A program made the translations under genes and the position numbers. The notes under the pieces are model-generated. The model made no database searches and had not been told where the DNA came from. It was given only the letters and a program-made list of their open reading frames with translations. From positions 1 through 64,000 of the forward strand of contig CAJTFK010000021.1 in the NCBI GenBank assembly GCA_910575505.1: a stretch of 64,000 nucleotides of DNA, read 5' to 3'. The DNA comes from Oscillospiraceae bacterium (GTDB lineage: Bacteria; Bacillota; Clostridia; Oscillospirales; Oscillospiraceae). Below are positions 38,525 to 47,903 of the stretch, one piece after another. Within the stretch, counting starts at the first letter, position 1, and every line of letters begins with the position of its first letter.

Positions 38525-38564
38525 AGTCAGGATTCCTTTCGTTAGTTAATTTTTTATGTTCAAG

Positions 38565-38610
38565 GCCGCCAGAGGAATCTCTCCCATGGCGGCATCTTGC
38601 CTGGGTCTTT
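38565..38610 (+). repeat. 46-bp direct repeat, copy 1
   Basis: GCCGCCAGAGGAATCTCTCC, then CATGGCGGCATCTTGCCTGG. It recurs with about 80-85% identity at 38819-38864, 254 bp further on, flanking the small transcription unit. It contains a GCCGCCA/TGGCGGC stem. Confidence 0.65.
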
Positions 38611-38673
38611 TCCCGCAATGAGGCGCTTAGCGGCGGCTCAGGGAAATTTACAATTTGTTTACAGGACTTTCTC

Positions 38674-38770
38674 TTGACAAGACCCAAATTTTTCTATTAT
38701 AATTCTCTATGCTGAAAAAGCGTATTTGCGCGTGCGGTCGTTTTCTATGAACGGCTGCTTTTTATTTTTC
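38674..38770 (+). ncRNA. Candidate ~60-nt small RNA with promoter and terminator
   Basis: TTGACA (38674-38679), an 18-bp spacer, TATAAT (38698-38703). About 30 bases later comes a 9-bp stem (GCGGTCGTT with AACGGCTGC, two G-U) followed by TTTTTATTTTT (to about 38770). The transcript would run about 38710-38770. A 13-codon frame MLKKRICACGRFL begins at 38709, too close to the start site for an SD. It stands between the 3' end of the large methylase gene and the 5' end of 37952-38524, and opposes both. Confidence 0.5.
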
Positions 38771-38818
38771 CGGGTCCCGAACGTTTCACGCTGTATACAC
38801 TGGTGGCATCAGCGGGAT

Positions 38819-38864
38819 GCCGCCAGAGGAATTTCTCCCCCTGACGGCATCCTGCTTGGGTCTT
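38819..38864 (+). repeat. 46-bp direct repeat, copy 2
   Basis: GCCGCCAGAGGAATTTCTCC, then CCTGACGGCATCCTGCTTGG. It ends in the stop codon of the large methylase/helicase gene. Confidence 0.65.
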
Positions 38865-41800
38865 ACGCGGTCTTGGCGGGTTCATCCGGGATATGCCGGT
38901 TATTGAGATTTAACTGAGCGTCCAGTTCCACCAGACGGGCGGACTTCCGGCGCAGTTCTTCTTCCCTGGGGAAGGGCTTGCCAGCTTCCGCCCTGGCCGC
39001 TTCTGCCTGCTGCCGCAGGTCTTTCAGCCGGGCTCCAGCCTCGTCCAGAAACTGCGGAAGCCTGTCCAGCGTATTGTCCAGCCGGGTAATATTACCCCGC
39101 AGGTCGCCGCCCAGGTCCGTTTTGTAAGACCGTGCGCCTTGCAGCGTCATGTGATGTCCAAAGATGTTAAGCGAGAGAATCAGCTTGAAGCCCCGATAGC
39201 TGCCGATTTCCACGGGCGGCGCCTCGAAATCCGTGATTTCCTGGCAGGCTTCCAGGATAGCCGTCCCGGCCTTTTTCGCAGAAGAATAGCTCTTACCATG
39301 AATCACCATTCCCGCAAAACCGTTCTCCGGTTCCGGATGCTCTGCCAGCGTATTCAGGTCAATTTCCAGCCCAGCAATATCGCTTTCGCACTCCCGGATT
39401 TGCTCCGGGAAGTATTTCAGAAGCCTGTCCTCCAGGCGGAACTGCTTGCTCTGGTGGTCGGCCCGCATGACTTTGAGCTTCGCTACGTCCACGTCCAGCT
39501 CCATACGCTCCTTGATGCGGGGGTCTCCGGCGCACAGGGCCTTGATTTCCGCATACGACAGGGCCGCCTCGTCCACGTCCTCGCAGGACCGGACCGGGGC
39601 TTTGCTGGTCATGATTTGGGAGATAAACTTCTGCTTGTTCTCCACGGTCTGCCAGAGATAGGCGTCGAATGTCGATTCTGTAACATACCGGAACACATGG
39701 ACTTTGGGATTCGTGTTCCCGCGCCGCTCAATACGACCCTTGCGCTGTGTCAAATCACGCGGCCGCCACGGGCAATCCAGGTCATGAAGCGCGATAAGCC
39801 GCTCCTGGACGTTGGTGCCAGCTCCCATTTTCTGGGTGCTGCCAATCAGGACCCGGACCTGACCGGAATTGACCTTGCGGAACAGGTCTTTCTTCTGCTT
39901 GTCGCTATTGGCATCATGAATGTACGCGATTTGCTCCGGAGGCATCCCGCCCGAGATAAGTTTCCGGCGGATGTCGTCGTAAATATTAAACCCGCCATTA
40001 CTCGTGGGCGTGGAAATATCGGAAAACACCAGCTGGGTCAGCTTTCCAGCCTCGCCCTCGCGCCAGAATTTCAGAATATTCTCCACGCACCTGTTGACCT
40101 TGGTTCCAGGCTCGTCCGGCAGCAGGGGATTGATAATACGCTGGTCCAAGCCCAGTTTGCGGCCATCCGACGTAATCTTGAGCATGTTGTCGATATGGGC
40201 GTCCACGGCCCCGGAATGGACCTGCTTTGCCCGCTTGGAAAGTTCTTTCACCATGGCCTTTTGATTCTCCGTAGGCTTGGACGCAATCACATGGCACTCG
40301 ACTTCCGGCGTAGGGAGGTTCAGCTGGTCGGCGGTCTTGATGTCCGCGACTTCCTTGAATACGTTCATCAGTTCCGGCAGATTGAAGAACTTGGCAAATC
40401 TGGTCCTGGCCCGATAGCCGGTCCCCTCCGGGGCCAGCTCCAGCGCCGTGACTGTTTCGCCAAACCGGGAAGCCCAGTCGTCAAAATGGCACATTCCCAT
40501 TTCCTGCAATCTGTCATACTGGAGATAACGCTGAATCGTGTACATTTCTGTCATGGAATTGGAGATAGGCGTGCCTGTGGCGAAGATAATGCCGCGATTA
40601 TGGGTAATCTCGTCCAGATAGCGGCACTTTGCGTACATATCGCTGGATTTTTGGGCTTTGGATGTGGATAAACCCGCTACGTTCCGCATTTTTGTGTACA
40701 GGAACAGGTTCTTATAATTGTCGCTCTCGTCCACGAACATCCGGTCCACGCCCAGCTGCTCGAACGTGATTACACTATCTTTCTTGTGGCTTGCCATGAG
40801 CTTTTCCAGGTCGGCTTTCAGGTCACTTTTGGTCCGTTCCAGCTGCTTAATCGTGAAATGCTCGCCTCCGCTGGCTTTGACCTCCCGGATGCCTTCGGTG
40901 ATTTCAAGGATTTCTTCCTGGATAAGCCGCTTCTGACGTTCCTCGCTGACGGGGATTTTCTCAAACTGCGAATGCCCGATAATCACGGCGTCGTAATCTC
41001 CGGTCGCAACTCTGGCGCAGAACTTCTTCCGCTTCGCCGTCTCAAAGTCCCGCTTGGTCGTCACCAGGATATTGGCCGCCGGGTACAATCTCAAAAATTC
41101 CGAAGCGGTCTGTTCCGTCAGATGGTTCGGGACAACGAAAATGGACTTATGGCAGAGGCCCAGACGCTTGGACTCCATAGCAGAGGCAATCATCTCAAAC
41201 GTCTTTCCCGCGCCGACTTCGTGGGCCAGAAGCGTATTGCCGCCGTAAAGAACATGGGCAATGGCTCCCAGCTGATGGGGCTGGAGCGTAATACTGGGAT
41301 TGATGCCGGAAAACACGATATGGCTTCCGTCATACTCACGGGGCCGGATGCAGTTCATAGTATCATTATAATACTGCACCAGCTCCTGCCGCCGTTCCGG
41401 GTCCCGCCAAATCCAGGATTGGAACTCGTCACGGAGGGCCTGCTGCTTCTGCGCCGCCAGGGTCGTTTCTTTGCCGTTCAGAACACGACGCTCTTTCCCG
41501 TCCGGGTCCTGAACTGTATCGTAGATGCGCACATCCCGGAGATTCAGGGAATCCTCCAGGATGTGATAGGCGTTGGCCCGGTTCGTGCCATAAGTCGTAT
41601 AAGCGGCGATATTATCATGGGAGACGGCGAATTTCTGCGTCACCAGCCATTCGCCTGTATGCTTGGAATACAGGACCCGGATTGCATCCCGCAGGCGTTC
41701 GGGAGTATTTAAGACTTCATACATGAACTGCTGGATATATCTCGGGGCAATCCAGGTAGCGCCCAGGCGGACTTCGATTTCGCTGGCGTCCAGGTCTTTG

Positions 41801-44775
41801 GGCTGGGCCTGAATCAAAGCCTCCACGTTGGACTGATACGCCGGGTCTTGTTCTGCTGCCCTCCGGGCGATAATCAGCTTGCGGCGAACATTGCCGGACA
41901 AATACTCATCGGCGGTCTGCCAGCCAGCAAGAGGGTCATCGCCGGCCTGCTCCGGGTCCTTGTAGATTACGCCCTTCAAGTCTGCGATAAGGCCGGATTC
42001 CGGTTTCCCGGTGAGCTGGGCCATAAAGGGCAAATCCACGTGGGCCCGCTCGCCAATCGAGACGGCAAGGGCTTCGGAAGCCGTGTCCACATGGGTGACA
42101 GCATGGTGCCGCTTAATCGTCCGCTTGGTGAACATGTCCGCCTTGGATTTGAGCTTGTTGTCTTCGTCCAGGATTTCCAGGGAACAGAGCAAGTAATAAG
42201 AATCATCCCGGTCAAAGGCCAGCCGGTTGGCCCGGTCGTTGATAAGGCCGTATTTCTTGGTGTAGGCGTCATACATGTGGTTCAGTTCTGTCTGCTGGGC
42301 CTGGATTGCGCTGTCCGGGATATTCTCGTCCATCTGCAAGTCGATTAGACGCCGCACGCAGTCCCGGAGCTCCACCATGCCACGGATACGCCGCATGGCT
42401 GTGGCATTCTGCTGGACTTTCACCATGACGGAATTTTCACGGTAGTAAACGTCCCCGTCTATGACCGCGAACGAGTGGTTCTTCACGTTCGGGTCTGCGG
42501 GGATGCTCTCGACCGTGATTTCACCCTCATCGTCGGCCAGTTCCGTGGCCTCCGGCTTCTGGTATTCGCCGTGGATGTACTGGATGGCCTCCTGAAGCTG
42601 CTGGGACAGGTCCGCGCCGGGAATCGGGGCGACCGTGTATTCATCACTGCTGTATTGGGTGCTCTCGGAGGTCGTGACACCAAGGACCATCTGCGGATGG
42701 CTGACGAAATAGCTATTGATGGCATAGCCTTCCGGAGTCTCGGAAAGATTCACCCATTCCGGCAGCTCGGATGCAGGAGCGTCGTTCTTTTGCAGGAAAA
42801 TAATATCCGATACGACTTCCGTTCCGGCATTGGCTTTGAAAGCGTTGTTGGGAAGACGGACAGCGCCCAGGAGGACAGCCCGCTCCGCTAGATACTTCCG
42901 GACAGTAATATCTTTGGAATCCAAGGTGAATCGGCTGGTGACAAAGGCCAGAACGCCGCCGGGCCGGAGCTGGTCCAGGGCCTTGGCGAAAAAGTAATTG
43001 TGAACACTGAATCCCAGCTTGTTATACGCCGGGTCGCTGACCTGATATTTGCCAAAGGGAACGTTTCCAACGGCTAAATCGAAAAAGTCCCTGGGAAACC
43101 CGGTGTTCTCATATCCAGTGACTTGAATCCGGGCCTTGGGATAAAGATGTTCAGCAATACGGCCTGTGATGCTGTCCAGTTCCACGCCGTAGAGTTTGGA
43201 CTTCGACATGGATTCTGGCAAGAGGCCGAAGAAGTTGCCAATGCCGCAGGAGGGCTCCAGGATGTTCCCGGCCTTGAAGCCCATGTTCCCAATAGCGGCA
43301 TATATAGCTTTGATGACAGCCGGACTGGTGTAGTGGGCGTTCAGAACGCTGGACTGAGCTGACGCATACTCGTCCGGAGTCAGGAGCTTGTTCAGCTCCC
43401 GGTATTCTTTTGTCCAGTCTGCCTTGTCCGGGTCAAAGGCGTCCGCAAGACTCCCCCAGCCGGTGTATCGGGACAGGATTTCCTGTTCATCCGGGGTCGC
43501 GTTCCGGCTCTCCCGCTCAATGGCGTGAAGCGTGGTGATGGCCTCAATATTAGCGCGGAACTTCGCCTTGGGTCCGCCGGTTCCCAGGTCATCGTCTGTA
43601 ATGCGATAGTTCTCCGCTGCCTCCTGGACAGCTTTGGAGGGTTTCCGAGAGACCTCCGGGGGTTCGGGCGCAGTTCCGTTATTGCGGCTGTCCTGGCGTA
43701 ATAGCTGCTCAAAGCGTTCTTTCGGTTCAGCGCGGAGGACCGGATACGCTTGGGATGGGTCCAGCAGATGCACGTCAAACAGGCCAACACTGTCGATTTG
43801 ATACAGGACGCCCTCCAGATACACGGTGTCTCCGGTCTGATAAGACGGAGTTTCGAGCGGCTGTTCCTGCGCAGAAGAAGCAGGTGCATCGGAGGATACT
43901 TCCGTGCTCTTTTGGGGTTCAGATTTTTGCCCGATATGGTTCTCCTGCGCCTTGGCCTCTTGGGGTTTGGGATTCCCCTGGACTTTCGGCCGCGGCCTGA
44001 CGGCATTTTCCCCGGCGGCTGGTTCCCTGGCCGGAGGATTCTTCATGACCGCCTCAATCCGGCGGAGCACCTGACCACAAGCCTCGCTGACGGCCTGTCC
44101 CAGCTGAGTAATGACCGGGACCGTGTTGAAGTTCGGAATGTCCCGGAAGTCCTCGGGTTCAAAATATTTCCTCGGGCCCAGGCCGCAGCGGGACATGAGG
44201 GTATAGGCGATACTGGCGGCGGCAAGCTGCTGGAACGCCAGACTGATGTTCAGCTCGTCCAGTTCTTCCAGGAAGCTGCCCTCAGCTGCGGACAGAATAT
44301 ACTCCCGATAGTTGTCCCAGCGTTCTTCGGCAAGCTGGACGGCGATGCGGGCCAGCTGCTTTACAATGCCGTCCCTGCCGGGAACTTCAAACCTCGATTC
44401 CAGGGCCGCCGTGACAGACGGTTCATGCTTTCGCCCGTATTGCCACAAGTCCGGGTAGAGAGCGCCTTTCTTTTCGCCGGTGTCCGTGACGTCGAACACA
44501 AACCGGACGTATGGCTCGCTGCCCGAATAGCTGACCAGGCCGATTCCCGTAGTACCCCGCCAGACATACCGGCGCATACGCTTTTTCCAGAGGTCATACT
44601 CGGCGCAGGCAATGGCGTCCGGCCTCTGGGCGAAAATCATGGCCTGTTCCAAGAACTCATACTTGTATACACGGCCTGCGGTCACAAGGAACTCCGTCCA
44701 GATTCGGTAGTCTTTTGTAAGCCGGAGCGTGGCCGCGTCCGCTTTTTCCATGTAGATTTCCAACTTGCTGGGCAT
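38863..44775 (-). CDS. N12-class adenine methylase fused to SNF2-type helicase (1970 aa)
   Basis: ATG 44775 with SD GAAAGGAGG. The N-terminal ~350 residues are followed by a Pro/Glu/Lys linker. A DNA methylase domain comes next: LNAHYTSPAVIKAIYAAIGN, ILEPSCGIGNFFG (SAM-binding motif I) and DLAVGNVPFGKYQV, the variant of the NPPY catalytic motif seen in this class. The helicase part has LLAHEVGAGKTFEMI (Walker A), SIFVVPNHL, DRMFVDESDNYK (Walker B), IIFATGTPISNSM and the C-terminal RVLIGSTQKMGAGTNVQERL with RKGRIERRGN. Such giant proteins are frequent in conjugative elements and are thought to modify or protect element DNA during entry. A coiled C-terminal region follows. It is the largest gene of the element. 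Confidence 0.85.
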   Translation of the reverse strand: MPSKLEIYMEKADAATLRLTKDYRIWTEFLVTAGRVYKYEFLEQAMIFAQRPDAIACAEYDLWKKRMRRYVWRGTTGIGLVSYSGSEPYVRFVFDVTDTGEKKGALYPDLWQYGRKHEPSVTAALESRFEVPGRDGIVKQLARIAVQLAEERWDNYREYILSAAEGSFLEELDELNISLAFQQLAAASIAYTLMSRCGLGPRKYFEPEDFRDIPNFNTVPVITQLGQAVSEACGQVLRRIEAVMKNPPAREPAAGENAVRPRPKVQGNPKPQEAKAQENHIGQKSEPQKSTEVSSDAPASSAQEQPLETPSYQTGDTVYLEGVLYQIDSVGLFDVHLLDPSQAYPVLRAEPKERFEQLLRQDSRNNGTAPEPPEVSRKPSKAVQEAAENYRITDDDLGTGGPKAKFRANIEAITTLHAIERESRNATPDEQEILSRYTGWGSLADAFDPDKADWTKEYRELNKLLTPDEYASAQSSVLNAHYTSPAVIKAIYAAIGNMGFKAGNILEPSCGIGNFFGLLPESMSKSKLYGVELDSITGRIAEHLYPKARIQVTGYENTGFPRDFFDLAVGNVPFGKYQVSDPAYNKLGFSVHNYFFAKALDQLRPGGVLAFVTSRFTLDSKDITVRKYLAERAVLLGAVRLPNNAFKANAGTEVVSDIIFLQKNDAPASELPEWVNLSETPEGYAINSYFVSHPQMVLGVTTSESTQYSSDEYTVAPIPGADLSQQLQEAIQYIHGEYQKPEATELADDEGEITVESIPADPNVKNHSFAVIDGDVYYRENSVMVKVQQNATAMRRIRGMVELRDCVRRLIDLQMDENIPDSAIQAQQTELNHMYDAYTKKYGLINDRANRLAFDRDDSYYLLCSLEILDEDNKLKSKADMFTKRTIKRHHAVTHVDTASEALAVSIGERAHVDLPFMAQLTGKPESGLIADLKGVIYKDPEQAGDDPLAGWQTADEYLSGNVRRKLIIARRAAEQDPAYQSNVEALIQAQPKDLDASEIEVRLGATWIAPRYIQQFMYEVLNTPERLRDAIRVLYSKHTGEWLVTQKFAVSHDNIAAYTTYGTNRANAYHILEDSLNLRDVRIYDTVQDPDGKERRVLNGKETTLAAQKQQALRDEFQSWIWRDPERRQELVQYYNDTMNCIRPREYDGSHIVFSGINPSITLQPHQLGAIAHVLYGGNTLLAHEVGAGKTFEMIASAMESKRLGLCHKSIFVVPNHLTEQTASEFLRLYPAANILVTTKRDFETAKRKKFCARVATGDYDAVIIGHSQFEKIPVSEERQKRLIQEEILEITEGIREVKASGGEHFTIKQLERTKSDLKADLEKLMASHKKDSVITFEQLGVDRMFVDESDNYKNLFLYTKMRNVAGLSTSKAQKSSDMYAKCRYLDEITHNRGIIFATGTPISNSMTEMYTIQRYLQYDRLQEMGMCHFDDWASRFGETVTALELAPEGTGYRARTRFAKFFNLPELMNVFKEVADIKTADQLNLPTPEVECHVIASKPTENQKAMVKELSKRAKQVHSGAVDAHIDNMLKITSDGRKLGLDQRIINPLLPDEPGTKVNRCVENILKFWREGEAGKLTQLVFSDISTPTSNGGFNIYDDIRRKLISGGMPPEQIAYIHDANSDKQKKDLFRKVNSGQVRVLIGSTQKMGAGTNVQERLIALHDLDCPWRPRDLTQRKGRIERRGNTNPKVHVFRYVTESTFDAYLWQTVENKQKFISQIMTSKAPVRSCEDVDEAALSYAEIKALCAGDPRIKERMELDVDVAKLKVMRADHQSKQFRLEDRLLKYFPEQIRECESDIAGLEIDLNTLAEHPEPENGFAGMVIHGKSYSSAKKAGTAILEACQEITDFEAPPVEIGSYRGFKLILSLNIFGHHMTLQGARSYKTDLGGDLRGNITRLDNTLDRLPQFLDEAGARLKDLRQQAEAARAEAGKPFPREEELRRKSARLVELDAQLNLNNRHIPDEPAKTA

Positions 44776-44977
44776 CTTGCCGGCATCCTCCTTTCAAGTA
44801 TTCGGGCAGGTAATTATTGGACCTGCGCCGCCAGCAAGCACCCGCTGCCCTTGCCAAAGGGCAGAAAAAAGACCCGTCCATAAGGATAGGCCGGATAACA
44901 GGAAAGCCGCCTGCCTATGGGAAGGCATCGGCTTTTCACTGACTCGTGAAGTTTTATCAAAAAAATAGCTGGTCCCC
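44776..44977. other. Divergent intergenic region
   Basis: No gene; GC-rich near the methylase start, AT-rich towards the promoter of 45061-46698. It marks the change from the leftward block to the right-end cargo. Confidence 0.5.
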
Positions 44978-45005
44978 TTGATTCTTCAGACAAAAGGGCT
45001 ATACT
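44978..45005 (+). promoter_or_regulatory. Promoter of the DUF2325 gene
   Basis: TTGATT (44978-44983), 16 bp, TATACT (45000-45005), about 55 bases before the start codon. Confidence 0.65.
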
Positions 45006-45060
45006 GGAAATGGAACCAATAATTACCTGTAAGCGGGTCAAAAGAGAAAGGGGATATTAT

Positions 45061-46698
45061 ATGGTCACGTTTGATATTGATAGGTTCTATCTTTATTTGG
45101 CAAATTCCTGGGTGGCCTATAAGCAGGAAAGAAAATTTATAGATAATCTATATCAGTCCCAAAGGTTTCGTTTTTATAGCAAAGCTAGAGCAAATCCACT
45201 CTATAATGATAGTATAGTGCGGAATAGTCCACTTGAGGTAGACGTAACCAGGCGCCGGGCTTTTGGTATCCTACTTTGCAGCCAGGACGATAAAGAACTG
45301 CAAACAATCATAATTGAGGAATTTTATAAGCTCTACCCACCTATAAAAAAACTTTGCGCACAATTTTCATGGCGGGAATATGAAGTTTTGTGGCATGAAT
45401 ATCGTAATTTATGCATTGCAAAGAACCTTAGTGCGAACGAGATGAACGTATTTGTTTACCTGGTAGCATATGTTGTCCATTGTAATCATGGGTTTGACAC
45501 CGACGATGCCGACATCCAGCTCTTGTATGAAGATGCAGCTGCGAATATCACCCGTATGTTTAATAATGCTACCGAACACCTGAGACGAGCAATAGAATCA
45601 ATCAAACCAAAAGAGCGCATGACTATCCCGAGAGAAATGCGCAAATTGCAGGAAACCATACTAAGCGGGAAAGATATTAACGATTTAGTTGCTATCTTCC
45701 AAGATTATTGCAACCCGAATGAAGGTTTATGTTTGAACACGCGCTCTTTCAAATACAAACAAGAGTTACTCGAGCCGTTTTGGGATAAATATTGGAACGA
45801 CTTTTATATGGCTATGATGCCTTTAATGATTTTGGGACTCCAACTTCAATTTCAAGATTTGTCTCTTGCTTCTTTTTTTGTTGATGTTGAATTTAGTAAA
45901 GAAGAACGAGATATGGGGTTGAAAATCGCAGCATACGAACTGGAGGCTCTTTATCATGAGCCTGTTTCTTCATACAGGTTCCACCTCTATTTTCAAGCTC
46001 TGGTATTTGGCAAAGTTGCAAAGTTTATCAGAGAATGCAAAGACTTTTACTTTGCAAATAATAGAGAAACCCAGTATGATGAAATGAAGAGAATCCTTTT
46101 AGCTAATACGGCGTTACAGGAAGAGAATGACCGGTTAAATAGAACTTTGCAGGACAAAGACCGGACAATACGCTCCCTGCAAGACCAGATTCATGCGCTG
46201 TCTTTGGATTTGTCAAAAGATGCAAGAGAAGCGCAGCGGCCCTTTAACGATGCGATAGTCACACTCCAATCCCAGGTCGCTTCTCTGCAAGAAGAACTTG
46301 AAGCAGAGCGGGAAAAGAATACTGAACTTAATCGGTTAAGAGAGTTTGCGTTTTCCATTCAAAGTGGTGTAGATATTGAGGAAGTGAAAACACCGCTAAA
46401 GGATTTGATAGCCGGAAAGAAAATCTATATCTGTGGTGGACATATCAACTGGAGGAACAAGATGAAATCTACTTATCCTTCTTTGATTCTTCTGGATGGA
46501 CATCAAGAATCCTTTGATGAAAAAATCCTTTTGAGTGCGGATATAGTGCTGTTGAACACAGGTAATATGTCGCACAAAGTTTATTACAAAATTATTAATA
46601 TGTTACGAAAAAGCAAGATACCGTTTGATTATATTGGTAAAACTCAAAACACTGGATTGCTGGAGCGTGAGATTGCTGAGATATTGCAAGGCAAATAG
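45061..46698 (+). CDS. Coiled-coil protein with C-terminal DUF2325 domain (545 aa)
   Basis: ATG 45061 (MVTFDIDRFYLYLANSWVAY) has SD AAAGGGG; an upstream ATG at 45010 lies within the leader. The long helical N-terminal region is followed by a heptad-rich coiled coil (about residues 355-455: ALQEENDRLNRTLQDKDRTI, SLQEELEAEREKNTELNRLR). The C-terminal ~90 residues match DUF2325: KKIYICGGHINWRNKMKSTY, LLDGHQESF, LSADIVLLNTGNMSHKVYY. DUF2325 proteins occur as putative sensors and near defence or stress genes; activity is unknown. The gene is AT-richer than its neighbours and lies in the right-end cargo zone, consistent with later acquisition. Confidence 0.7.
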   Translation: MVTFDIDRFYLYLANSWVAYKQERKFIDNLYQSQRFRFYSKARANPLYNDSIVRNSPLEVDVTRRRAFGILLCSQDDKELQTIIIEEFYKLYPPIKKLCAQFSWREYEVLWHEYRNLCIAKNLSANEMNVFVYLVAYVVHCNHGFDTDDADIQLLYEDAAANITRMFNNATEHLRRAIESIKPKERMTIPREMRKLQETILSGKDINDLVAIFQDYCNPNEGLCLNTRSFKYKQELLEPFWDKYWNDFYMAMMPLMILGLQLQFQDLSLASFFVDVEFSKEERDMGLKIAAYELEALYHEPVSSYRFHLYFQALVFGKVAKFIRECKDFYFANNRETQYDEMKRILLANTALQEENDRLNRTLQDKDRTIRSLQDQIHALSLDLSKDAREAQRPFNDAIVTLQSQVASLQEELEAEREKNTELNRLREFAFSIQSGVDIEEVKTPLKDLIAGKKIYICGGHINWRNKMKSTYPSLILLDGHQESFDEKILLSADIVLLNTGNMSHKVYYKIINMLRKSKIPFDYIGKTQNTGLLEREIAEILQGK

Positions 46699-46804
46699 CA
46701 AATAGGAACTATGCCATGGACCCCTTATATGGTGATTCTTGGCATCCTGAGAAAGACATAATAAGATTGGTCTTGATTTTTTACCCAAATGGACTATACT
46801 AGGG

Positions 46805-47575
46805 TTACAATTCAGTAATATTATAGAGTTTGGGGGGATTCACGATAATTTCTTCTTCGAGTGCAAAATACGCAAAGATATGCTCTTTTTTGATATTGGC
46901 TTGATATACAACTCCGTTCGTCCTCGGTGGGAGACAGGGCCCCGCTGGGCGGCGGGAAAACCATTCCGCCTGGTCTTTACTTAGTGTCCAAGAGAAAACT
47001 TGTACGTTATTTTCCCTTCGCTGGGCCACTCCGCGATAGATAGTCAATTCATCAGGAAGGTTTCGGAAAACTTCACGTTCTTCTTCGTCCATAAGATATT
47101 CTGGGTCACAAGAAGAAAATAACTCTGCGAGTTCCTTTTGAGTGAACACGGATGTATGATTTGTACCTTCATTATTTACCCATACATCAGCGAATAGCTC
47201 TGAAAAATCCTCTTTTGACAAAAGATTCAAAACCGCTTTTAGAAACTCAAAGCGGTATGGTTTATTCACCATATATAATATATCAAAAGGTTTCTTGCTT
47301 TCCCGCAAAATTAATCTTCTGTCTTTTTTGTACAGCTCCCAAACTTCTGGGCTATCCAAGATGCTTAAAATATGCTGACCACCGATATTAAGAAGTTGAA
47401 TGTTTCTGCTATTCAACTCTTGGATAACATCAGGATTGCTTACCCCAGTAACCGAATTATTTAAAAACGGGTGGTCCACATCATGAGGAACAACAGATGG
47501 CTGATATATATATTCTCTCTCCAAAAATGTCTCGGCAATTTCAATGATGCTTTTCATATCTGTTTGAGCCTGCAC
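46805..47575 (-). CDS. Putative ADP-ribosyltransferase-fold protein (256 aa)
   Basis: GTG 47575 lies 9 bases after AGAGGGGAAG; ATG 47557 is the alternative. The N-terminal ~150 residues are unrecognised helices and strands. The C-terminal part carries three motifs in the order expected for R-S-E type ADP-ribosyltransferases: Arg in LTIYRGVAQ, a Ser-Trp-Thr strand in QVFSWTLSKDQAEWFSRR, and an acidic EEEIIVNPP near the end after VVYQANIKKEHIFAYF. If correct, it would transfer ADP-ribose from NAD to an unknown target. No signal peptide, so it would act inside the cell. It converges on 45061-46698. The fold call is by motif only. Confidence 0.45.
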   Translation of the reverse strand: MQAQTDMKSIIEIAETFLEREYIYQPSVVPHDVDHPFLNNSVTGVSNPDVIQELNSRNIQLLNIGGQHILSILDSPEVWELYKKDRRLILRESKKPFDILYMVNKPYRFEFLKAVLNLLSKEDFSELFADVWVNNEGTNHTSVFTQKELAELFSSCDPEYLMDEEEREVFRNLPDELTIYRGVAQRRENNVQVFSWTLSKDQAEWFSRRPAGPCLPPRTNGVVYQANIKKEHIFAYFALEEEIIVNPPKLYNITEL

Positions 47576-47903
47576 AGGTAGATACTTCCCCTCTATGTGT
47601 ATTTTATCCGAAGTCCTTCACTGGCTTTACAGTATATCACCATTGTAGTTAAAATGGAAGCTAAAATTTCCCAAAAGATTAAGGCCCGCCCGGTATTCCC
47701 AGACGAGCCCCTGTGGAATGTATTGCAGGGAGTTTCGGCAAAAGTAGTAAATTAGTAGTAAATTCATAGGTTCTATGCCATGTACCCTTTGCGCCGCAAG
47801 GGGTACATGGCTTTTACTATGTTTTCACCGGTTGAAACATTCTTATTTTCTCTCTTGTTTCCGCCGTCCATATAGGCTATAATATAAGCAAGAGGTGAGC
47901 GCC
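47576..47903. promoter_or_regulatory. Intergenic region: terminator, then promoter of the Rpn-type gene
   Basis: GCCATGTACCC (47777-47787) and GGGTACATGGC (47801-47811), then TTTT, form a terminator-like hairpin. TTGTTT (47855-47860), 17 bp, TATAAT (47878-47883) is the promoter of the following gene. No other gene is seen. Confidence 0.6.
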
